DNA of 5,221 bases from Bacteroidia bacterium (GTDB lineage: Bacteria; Bacteroidota; Bacteroidia; JAESSM01; NORP286): assembly GCA_016764115.1 (NCBI GenBank), contig JAESSM010000151.1:1-5221 (forward strand). The letters are read 5' to 3'. Below, one piece after another: positions 1 to 5,221 of the stretch; position 1 is the first letter of the stretch, and each line of letters starts with the position of its first letter. Under the pieces are notes generated by a model that saw nothing but the letters and a program-made list of their open reading frames with translations, ran no database searches and was not told the DNA's origin. The translations under genes and the position numbers were made by a program.

Positions 1-401
1 GTTCCAACATCATTTCCTTGCATATTCAAAGTTGTAGGATCATGAGTTGCCCAAAAAACTTCCAGCAACTCAGTGTAAGTGATCTTTTCAGGATAAAATG
101 TTATTTGACAAACTTCAGCGTGACCGGTATTTCCTGTACAAATTTGCCTGTATGAGGGATTGTCTACTTCTCCTCCAGAGAATCCAGACTCTACTTTCTC
201 TACTCCTTCCAAGGTTTGATACACAGCTTCTATACACCAGAAACAGCCCGATCCTAACGTTGCTACCTCAAGTCCCGTAACTCCATCTAAATTCTTATTA
301 TCATCCACAATTAAATCTCCTTTATTTTTTTGAGCACATGAAGATAAAATGTTTATCAGTAAAAGAAAAACAAATAGAGATTTAGAAAGAATTTTGACCA
401 A
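1..401 (-). CDS. msrA: Peptide methionine-(S)-S-oxide reductase MsrA, lipoprotein form; 3' part beyond window
   Basis: Reduces methionine-S-sulfoxide in proteins back to methionine. Seen: catalytic GCFWC motif with Cys53, then GFSGG, NPSY, TGHAEV and [14 protein letters not shown], the order of conserved MsrA blocks. About 133 residues are present; the rest of the domain (usually 160-180 residues) lies past the left edge. The N-terminus reads [21 protein letters not shown] followed by Cys22, a lipobox-type signal (LSSC), so the enzyme is inferred to be lipid-anchored in the cell envelope. The chosen start is TTG at 401, because it gives a normal short lipoprotein signal peptide. An in-frame ATG at 461 would add 20 mostly polar residues and overlap the upstream gene. 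The gene follows the EEP nuclease stop by 13 bp and is probably co-transcribed with it. Identity is certain; the start is likely but not proven. Confidence 0.93.
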   Translation of the reverse strand, partial: MVKILSKSLFVFLLLINILSSCAQKNKGDLIVDDNKNLDGVTGLEVATLGSGCFWCIEAVYQTLEGVEKVESGFSGGEVDNPSYRQICTGNTGHAEVCQITFYPEKITYTELLEVFWATHDPTTLNMQGNDVG

Positions 402-414
402 TTGTATATTTTGA

Positions 415-1626
415 TTAGTTATGAAAATAGGTGAACTTTTTACTCCATGATTCCTGTCCATCAGTAATATTCATGAGATAAAGTCCGCTTTGCGCATTTT
501 CAGGAAGTGTTAAAGTTGTGTTGGAATACCCAGATTGAATATTGTTAGTTTGTGATTTTATCAATGACCCATTAATAGATAAAATGTTTGTAATTATCGT
601 CTTATTCTCTATTGAGTTAAAATTCAACTGTATTTGATTGTTGTTAATAGTATAATAAATTTCAAAGGCCTCTTGGAATGTTGGGAAAGATTTAAAACCA
701 GTCAAATTCTTTGCAGTTTCTATTTCCATATAAATGGGTATATGATCTGACATCACATGAAGTGCATCTGCAACATTGGATGGAACAGCAGAAGTGCCTG
801 TTACGGAACCATTGAAAATGTTACCATCATTTCCAATAGGTTGGTAAGAGTTCACAATATAATTGAGATCATTATCGGTGTATAATATATCCCCTGTACT
901 AAATATGATATCGAACCTATCATCCATTCCACCGGTTGATCCTCCATCACCTAAACTTGTGGTTCTTGTACTTTGCGTATGTAAATTGGAGTATGAACTG
1001 TTATTATTCCAATCATTTGGTGAATTTAAAGGATCATAAATTGTAGTATTACCTGAATCAGTTAAAAAAGTATATGCAGGTTCGTTTCCTGAATAAAAAT
1101 TAAAATCACCTCCAATCAAAATATTTTCGCCATTAGTTTGATTATCGATGTAATCCATTAGATCATCCACCTCACCCAATCTGGTCTTTTCGTTGTCAGA
1201 TGTGTTTCCTGCTTTTAAGTGTAAAGAATATAGATTTAAGAATACAGTATCGTTGGTTGTGGCAAGGTTTGGATCATTCAGAAATACTTTATAATGATTG
1301 ATAATTCTTAAAGAGGTATATATTTCTTCCTGACTGTGCAAGATTACCTTTTCTTTATTATAAAACAGCATGTTATCAGTATCTGTTCCATTGGTAAAAA
1401 TTGCTCGTTTATACTTAGAACTTAATGCACTTGCAAGAATATCATTAGCCCCGTCAACATCTTTTAATTCATTTACAGCAAGTAAATCAGGTTCTACATG
1501 ATCTAAAATAATTTTTAGTTCATCAAGACGATCAGGGTTGGTTCCAGGGAAGTTTAACAGATTATAAAACATAACCCGTAAGGTATCCTTGCCATAACTA
1601 ACTTGAACAGTTAAGGCAAGAAACAA
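415..1626 (-). CDS. Secreted endonuclease/exonuclease/phosphatase (EEP) family protein with probable divergent T9SS C-terminal domain
   Basis: A Mg-dependent phosphodiesterase or nuclease fold (PF03372 family), probably cutting nucleic acid outside the cell; the substrate cannot be read from sequence. Numbering from TTG at 1626: YN22 in the first strand, Glu53 in VNELKD, His136 in YSLHLKAG, Asp174/Asn176 in GGDFNF, Asp239 in DDRFDIIF and Asp294/His295 in SDHIPIY. The full family catalytic set is intact. Residues about 318-403 form a beta-rich tail ending in [11 protein letters not shown] and KKFTYF, like T9SS type A sorting domains but without the YPNP opening. The start is uncertain. TTG at 1626 gives a clipped signal peptide with no basic residues. 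The open frame continues upstream through 23 codons encoding [19 protein letters not shown], an ideal n-region and core, back to the previous gene's TAA, but with no ATG, GTG or TTG. The true start may therefore be a rare codon (ATA 1668 or ATT 1695). It sits between the LTD/SprB protein and msrA on the same strand. Confidence 0.9.
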   Translation of the reverse strand: MFLALTVQVSYGKDTLRVMFYNLLNFPGTNPDRLDELKIILDHVEPDLLAVNELKDVDGANDILASALSSKYKRAIFTNGTDTDNMLFYNKEKVILHSQEEIYTSLRIINHYKVFLNDPNLATTNDTVFLNLYSLHLKAGNTSDNEKTRLGEVDDLMDYIDNQTNGENILIGGDFNFYSGNEPAYTFLTDSGNTTIYDPLNSPNDWNNNSSYSNLHTQSTRTTSLGDGGSTGGMDDRFDIIFSTGDILYTDNDLNYIVNSYQPIGNDGNIFNGSVTGTSAVPSNVADALHVMSDHIPIYMEIETAKNLTGFKSFPTFQEAFEIYYTINNNQIQLNFNSIENKTIITNILSINGSLIKSQTNNIQSGYSNTTLTLPENAQSGLYLMNITDGQESWSKKFTYFHN

Positions 1627-1658
1627 AAAGAGGGAAGCTAAATATACTTTCCCTCTTT
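1621..1658 (-). terminator. Hairpin plus U-tract resembling a Rho-independent terminator
   Basis: On the minus strand, AAAGAGGGAA (1658-1649) pairs perfectly over 10 bp with TTCCCTCTTT (1636-1627). The loop is about 12 nt and can be shortened by a G-C pair across a bulged A. TTTTTGTTT follows (1629-1621). It starts 37 nt after the TAA of the large secreted protein, as expected for its terminator. However, it also overlaps the in-frame signal-peptide codons of the EEP gene, and the TTG at 1626 lies in its U-tract. It could be a partial terminator or attenuator rather than a full stop. The reverse direction has only a T3 run, so I assign it to the minus strand. Confidence 0.65.
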
Positions 1659-1695
1659 GTAAAACTATTTTTGATTTCGTATCGATAACCTGAAT

Positions 1696-1932
1696 TTAGT
1701 TTATTATAATTTTCTTTAAACCAACACCTTGTTCATTGGTTAGTTTTAGCCAATAAACTCCTTTAGGTAAATTTTCAAAAGCAATTTCTTTATTGATCAT
1801 TCCTGTTTCATCGATATTATCAAAATAAACAGATTGTCCAATATAATCGTAAACAACTATCTCTGTTTTGCTTTCAAGTTTTACTTCTAAATTGAAAGAA
1901 CCTTTAGAAGGGTTTGGATAAACCTTAAACTT
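1696..1932 (-). other. T9SS type A C-terminal sorting domain (coding segment)
   Basis: Residues about 1041-1118 of the large protein. VYPNPSKGSFNL opens the domain, followed by VVYDYIGQSV, a central beta hairpin, LPKGVYWLKL and the basic end KKIIIN. This is the usual Por secretion tail, which is recognised by the T9SS and normally removed when the protein is attached to the surface or released. Confidence 0.88.
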
Positions 1933-4900
1933 AACATTATTCATTGATTCAAAAATACCGGTGCCAACATTTACAGTAACCTCTTCAATTGCCACACAGT
2001 CATTTTCATCTGTGACTGTTGCAGTATATGTACCAGCTTTTAAACCAGTATTGTTAGCTGTAATAGCTCCATCAGACCATGAATAAGTATAAGAGCCGGT
2101 ACCTCCTGTAACTACCACGCTTGCGCTACCATCAGCTGCACCTGCAGCTGATTCATCTGTTGAATCAGTAGTGATTACTATTGGGCTAGGTTCTGTAATA
2201 GTTACATTACCTGTCGATACACAGTTATTATCATCCGTTACATCAACAGAATATGGGCCGGCACCTAAACCACTAATTGTTTGAGTAGTTGCCGATGTAT
2301 TCCACATATAAGTATAAGCTCCTGTTCCTCCTGATGCTGTTACAGCAGCATCACCATTGGAATCACCATTACACAAAGCATTAGTGCTATTTATTGTAAC
2401 AGTTAATGCGCTTGGTTCATCAATTACAACAGAAGTGTCATACCAACAACCATTGTCATCAATAACTGTTGCACTATATGTCCCTGCAGCTAAAGAAGTA
2501 ACTTTCCAAGTACTTTTACCATTCGACCATGAATACATATAAGGAGTCACTCCACCCCAAGCAGAAACTTCAGCAGTACCACTACTTGCTCCATTACACA
2601 TAACATCTGTACCAGAAATTGTCAACATCAACATTTCAGGTTCATCTATCCAAACTGAGTCATACTCCATACACATATTATCATCGTATACTGTTACAAC
2701 ATAAGTTCCTACATCAAGAGAACTAACATCCCATGTTGAATCTCCATTGGACCAAGAATACCAATAAGGAAAAACCCCACCCCAAGTGGAAACTTCCGCA
2801 CTTCCATCCATATCACCATTACAGCTCACATCCCATGAGTCGAGCCAAATTTCTAATAATTCAGGTTCTGTAATAGTGAAATTAGCATTGGTTTTACAGC
2901 CTAAACTATCTCCTACACTTACTGTATAATTATCCGCAGGTAACCCCGAAACTGAACTTGTAGTTTCTGCAGTTGACCAATCATAAGTATATGGACTAAG
3001 TCCTGAAATTATTGATACTGAAGCAATTCCATCATTATCACCAAAACACGCCAAGTCATCATACAAAACTGCAAATTGAGGGCCTCCAACATCATTAATA
3101 ACAAATGAAGTATCTTCCCAACATCCGTAATCATCGGTAATGGTCAGATCATATGTTCCGGAAGCTAATCCTGTTATAGCATCTGTTATTTCACCTGTGG
3201 ACCAATCATAAACATAAGGAGAATAACCACCGGCTAAAGAACCTATTTGCACTGAACCATCTGCTTGGTTACATTTTGCGTCATTAACGATAGTTGTGTA
3301 AGTAAAGGCAGATACTTCATCAACTACAGTAACAGTTGCTGAATCAGCACATCCATTCGCATCCCACACCCAAACAGTATAATCTCCTGACATAAGACTG
3401 TTTATTGCAGAAGTAGTTTCCCCGGTACTCCACATGTAAATATACGGTGATGTACCAGCTGCAATTAATTTCACCAAAGCACTGCCAATCATATTAAAAC
3501 AGGTATCTGGATAACCCCTTACCAACATATCAAGAGAATCAGGACATGCAGGGGTTGTACAAGCTGTTTGAGTATGTTGATTGATATCTGTCCAATAATC
3601 TTGACCATAAGCCATCCAATCATTAGCGACACTTGCCCAATCAGAACTTCCCCTTGAAACAGTGTCTCTTCTTATTAATGTGTGTTCAACTGTTGAGCCT
3701 GTATCGGCAACCCATTCCGTTCCTGGATCAACCCCAATAACACCAATGATGTCAAGCGTATCACAAAATCCTTTTACCAATAATATTGCATCATTACCAT
3801 TAAACCAAGTTACATTATAATTGGTAGAACTATGAACAGTATCAGCAATACTTTTAATACTTGCAGAATCAGCACTACCATTTGCGATCAAGTAAGTATC
3901 ATAAGAATCCAACCACCCAGTCAATGTCATTTTCCCTGTTGCAGCTGTACTACCATTGCCAAATAAAAAGACTCTAATTTCACTAAGATCAGCTTTCATG
4001 TTATCCGGATTATATATCTCCAAATATTTATTGTTGGAAGTCCCTTCCCCATATTCAGAAAAATACGGGTAAGTACATGATGTATTAGGAAAATCATCGT
4101 CAGCAATATATATGGTAAGAATTGAATCAGTTCCAAAAACCGCACTATTTGTAGCATTCCGAAGTTCTAAAACAATATTCATCGCATCATTTTGAGTTGA
4201 TAATTCGTTCCAGTTTGAGTTGTCAATTACATCAATTGCAACAGTTTGAGTAGCATCAGATCCTCCCGGAAACGTAACCGTTACGGAATTAAAATTAAAA
4301 TCCACACCATCAGCTCCTTTTGAAGAAACGCCTAATGCAACATCTACTGTAGTAGCACCTGCATCGGGATTAACCATTGTTAGGTTAACAAAAACGGAAT
4401 CTTTACGTTCTGAAACATATTGCCAGCTGGTTTCAAATGAAATCAGAGGACTATTGAGACCACCACAAGAGTCACTTGAATGAAATCCTAAGAAGGTGGT
4501 AACATCCTGCGAATACACATCCCACTCATTCTGAGATACTGTCCAATCTTTAGTTCCATTGGTAACCGACTTCATTCTGACAAGGGTATATTCTTTGGTA
4601 CTGCCTGTTCCGACAACCCATTCAGTTCCGGGATCCTGATCCCATACTCCAATTCTATCAATAGTATCTCCAGTGGCTGTCACAACAATAGCTAATCCAT
4701 CATTCCCATTAAACCAACATAATGAAGAGGTAACATTAGTATCTACTAATATTGCTTGATTAGCACCCGAATTTGCAATAATATATACACCACCGGGATC
4801 AATGGTACCTGTATAAGTATAATCATAAACATTTCCGCCATTAGCTTGTCTTAAAAAAGTGTAATTACTGATATCAACAGCTGAAGACGTTGGATTAAAA

Positions 4901-5052
4901 ACTTCAATCACTTTATTGTTTGATGATCCTTCTATATATTCTGAGAAGAAAATATCAGAACATTGTTGGGCAAGAATATTACCCGAAATCATCATTGTAA
5001 AGCACAAAACCCACCATCCCATAATACTTTCAAATTTTACATACTTTTTCAT
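1696..5052 (-). CDS. Large secreted LTD/Calx-beta/SprB-repeat protein with T9SS sorting domain
   Basis: A 1118-residue exported protein, probably on the cell surface. Domains in order: signal peptide 1-28 (MKKYVKFESIMGWWVL..., cleavage after ILA); lamin-tail domain about 31-190; Calx-beta-like domain about 202-322 (GADGVDFNF, VTVTFPGGSDATQTV, ending IADDD); second lamin-tail domain about 326-497; seven SprB-type repeats about 508-1033; T9SS type A sorting domain about 1041-1118 (VYPNPSKGSFNL, GVYWLKL, KKIIIN). SprB repeats are known from the Flavobacterium gliding adhesin; lamin-tail domains often accompany secreted nucleases. No catalytic domain is visible, so a binding or adhesion role, perhaps presenting the EEP nuclease encoded next, is inference. 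ATG at 5052 was chosen: it opens a clean signal peptide, and the longer TTG at 5091 lies within the predicted -7 promoter box. The exact function is unknown. Confidence 0.92.
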   Translation of the reverse strand: MKKYVKFESIMGWWVLCFTMMISGNILAQQCSDIFFSEYIEGSSNNKVIEVFNPTSSAVDISNYTFLRQANGGNVYDYTYTGTIDPGGVYIIANSGANQAILVDTNVTSSLCWFNGNDGLAIVVTATGDTIDRIGVWDQDPGTEWVVGTGSTKEYTLVRMKSVTNGTKDWTVSQNEWDVYSQDVTTFLGFHSSDSCGGLNSPLISFETSWQYVSERKDSVFVNLTMVNPDAGATTVDVALGVSSKGADGVDFNFNSVTVTFPGGSDATQTVAIDVIDNSNWNELSTQNDAMNIVLELRNATNSAVFGTDSILTIYIADDDFPNTSCTYPYFSEYGEGTSNNKYLEIYNPDNMKADLSEIRVFLFGNGSTAATGKMTLTGWLDSYDTYLIANGSADSASIKSIADTVHSSTNYNVTWFNGNDAILLVKGFCDTLDIIGVIGVDPGTEWVADTGSTVEHTLIRRDTVSRGSSDWASVANDWMAYGQDYWTDINQHTQTACTTPACPDSLDMLVRGYPDTCFNMIGSALVKLIAAGTSPYIYMWSTGETTSAINSLMSGDYTVWVWDANGCADSATVTVVDEVSAFTYTTIVNDAKCNQADGSVQIGSLAGGYSPYVYDWSTGEITDAITGLASGTYDLTITDDYGCWEDTSFVINDVGGPQFAVLYDDLACFGDNDGIASVSIISGLSPYTYDWSTAETTSSVSGLPADNYTVSVGDSLGCKTNANFTITEPELLEIWLDSWDVSCNGDMDGSAEVSTWGGVFPYWYSWSNGDSTWDVSSLDVGTYVVTVYDDNMCMEYDSVWIDEPEMLMLTISGTDVMCNGASSGTAEVSAWGGVTPYMYSWSNGKSTWKVTSLAAGTYSATVIDDNGCWYDTSVVIDEPSALTVTINSTNALCNGDSNGDAAVTASGGTGAYTYMWNTSATTQTISGLGAGPYSVDVTDDNNCVSTGNVTITEPSPIVITTDSTDESAAGAADGSASVVVTGGTGSYTYSWSDGAITANNTGLKAGTYTATVTDENDCVAIEEVTVNVGTGIFESMNNVKFKVYPNPSKGSFNLEVKLESKTEIVVYDYIGQSVYFDNIDETGMINKEIAFENLPKGVYWLKLTNEQGVGLKKIIIN
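1954..3531 (-). repeat. Seven-unit SprB-type tandem repeat array (75-residue, 225-nt period)
   Basis: Seven units within the large secreted protein, roughly residues 508-583, 584-658, 659-733, 734-808, 809-883, 884-958 and 959-1033. Each has an invariant core of the form Y-x-Y-x-W-S-x-G, then G-x-Y, then D-x-x-x-C. The core Trp falls at 541, 617, 692, 767, 842, 917 and 992. The first Cys falls at 518, 594, 669, 744, 819 and 894, each followed by a second Cys exactly 50 residues later. The seventh unit has Ala969 in place of the first Cys. Such pairs may form one disulfide per unit (inference). Confidence 0.88.
3562..4077 (-). other. Second lamin-tail domain (coding segment)
   Basis: Residues about 326-497. 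YFSEYGEGTSNNKYLEIYNP, WFNGND (416-421), DPGTEWV (442-448) and TGSTVEHTLIRR mirror the first copy, at an offset of about 295-303 residues. The Calx-beta-like segment lies between the two copies. Confidence 0.8.
4483..4962 (-). other. First lamin-tail domain (coding segment)
   Basis: Residues about 31-190, right after the signal peptide. The opening FFSEYIEGSSNNKVIEVFNP is the lamin-tail start seen in many bacterial exported proteins. Later blocks are WFNGND (113-118) and DPGTEWV (140-146). It matches the second copy at 3562-4077 block for block. Confidence 0.8.
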
Positions 5053-5088
5053 ACCTATTTTATTTTGAATTAATAATTTGAACAATAA

Positions 5089-5122
5089 CAAAACTAAAGT
5101 TTTTTATCTTAACTAAAAACAA
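5089..5122 (-). promoter_or_regulatory. Predicted Bacteroidota-type promoter of the LTD/SprB gene
   Basis: On the minus strand, TAGTTTTG (5096-5089) fits the TAnnTTTG -7 consensus. A TTTG/TTG -33 element lies at 5123-5120, 23 nt upstream, at the upper end of the 17-23 nt spacing reported for Flavobacterium. The predicted transcript start, near 5082, leaves a leader of about 30 nt before ATG 5052. Confidence 0.6.
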
Positions 5123-5137
5123 ATATTTCTATTTGCG

Positions 5138-5145
5138 TAGTTTTG
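5138..5145 (+). promoter_or_regulatory. Predicted -7 promoter box for the deoB-like gene
   Basis: TAGTTTTG followed by CATCTTTG fits the TAnnTTTG consensus on the plus strand. It is the same octamer as the divergent promoter. No TTG is present at the 17-23 nt upstream spacing, so the -33 element is missing or degenerate. The predicted start, near 5152, leaves a leader of about 31 nt before ATG 5184. Confidence 0.45.
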
Positions 5146-5183
5146 CATCTTTGTTGGTAAATGCTTAAATTGTATATTCGCTT

Positions 5184-5221
5184 ATGATAAGAAGGGTAAT
5201 TCTAGTAGTATTAGATAGTGT
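5184..5221 (+). CDS. deoB: Probable phosphopentomutase, N-terminal fragment
   Basis: Only 12 full codons are visible: MIRRVILVVLDS, plus the start of a Val codon. This matches the phosphopentomutase opening (RV-hydrophobic-VLDSVGIG), in which the Asp in LDS is a metal ligand of the alkaline-phosphatase-like fold. The enzyme interconverts ribose or deoxyribose 1- and 5-phosphates in nucleoside breakdown. ATG 5184 was chosen because it gives the family's short N-terminus directly before the first strand. Related metalloenzymes (phosphoglycerate mutase type) have similar openings, so the call rests on few residues. If correct, a nucleoside salvage gene lies divergent to a possible extracellular nuclease gene. 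Confidence 0.55.
   Translation, partial: MIRRVILVVLDS

Noticed and set aside
98..280. Open frame of 60 codons on the plus strand
   Set aside because: Antisense to the well-supported msrA; no recognisable protein features.
1660..1667. TAGTTTTA on the minus strand as a promoter for the EEP gene
   Set aside because: One mismatch to TAnnTTTG and no TTG at proper spacing upstream; its transcript would start inside the hairpin. Too weak to list.
1696..1698. Stop-codon read-through joining the LTD/SprB protein and the EEP protein
   Set aside because: The frames match, but a sorting domain that normally ends a protein comes right before the TAA, and a signal peptide follows it; two separate exported proteins is the simpler reading.
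2357..2542. Open frame of 61 codons on the plus strand
   Set aside because: Antisense to the SprB repeats; it arises from the repeat codon composition and has no own signals.
1954..3531. Regular repeats as a possible CRISPR or noncoding repeat array
   Set aside because: The 225-nt period is in frame, conserved as protein rather than DNA, and has no short identical repeats with spacers.
5053..5091. Longer version of the large secreted protein starting at TTG 5091
   Set aside because: Adds 13 residues before a proper signal peptide, and the TTG lies in the predicted -7 box, so it would not be transcribed from that promoter.

Overview
The window fits an AT-rich member of the Bacteroidota (Flavobacteriia/Cytophagia-like), probably one with gliding or type IX secretion (T9SS). 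The reasons are a SprB-type repeat adhesin, a C-terminal T9SS sorting domain with a YPNP motif, a likely second divergent sorting domain, no Shine-Dalgarno sequences, and two TAnnTTTG-type promoter elements. No mobile element, RNA gene or CRISPR array was seen.

Layout, from the right edge. At 5184-5221 on the plus strand is the first 12 codons of a gene that looks like phosphopentomutase (deoB). A 131-bp divergent intergenic region (5053-5183) carries an identical TAGTTTTG element on each strand. Reading leftwards on the minus strand come: (1) a 1118-residue secreted protein (1696-5052) built as signal peptide, lamin-tail domain (LTD), Calx-beta-like domain, second LTD, seven SprB-type repeats and a T9SS sorting domain; (2) a secreted endonuclease/exonuclease/phosphatase (EEP) family protein (415 to about 1626 or further upstream) with all family catalytic motifs; (3) the first 133 codons of a lipoprotein-type peptide methionine sulfoxide reductase (msrA), running off the left edge.

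The three minus-strand genes are collinear and tightly spaced: 13 bp or less between EEP and msrA, and about 70 bp or less between the LTD protein and EEP. The first two look like a secreted pair. LTD and EEP domains occur together in single extracellular nucleases of the ExeM type; here they sit on two adjacent polypeptides, each with its own export signals. MsrA would repair oxidised methionine in the envelope.

The oddest spot is the junction between genes 1 and 2. The EEP frame has no ATG or GTG before its signal peptide. A hairpin with a U-tract that looks like an intrinsic terminator lies exactly across the signal-peptide codons. The stop of gene 1 is in the same frame as gene 2. The second notable point is the exact 75-residue period of the SprB array. 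I see no clearly new biological system. The gene content is recognisable, with the junction and the split nuclease architecture as the points worth following.
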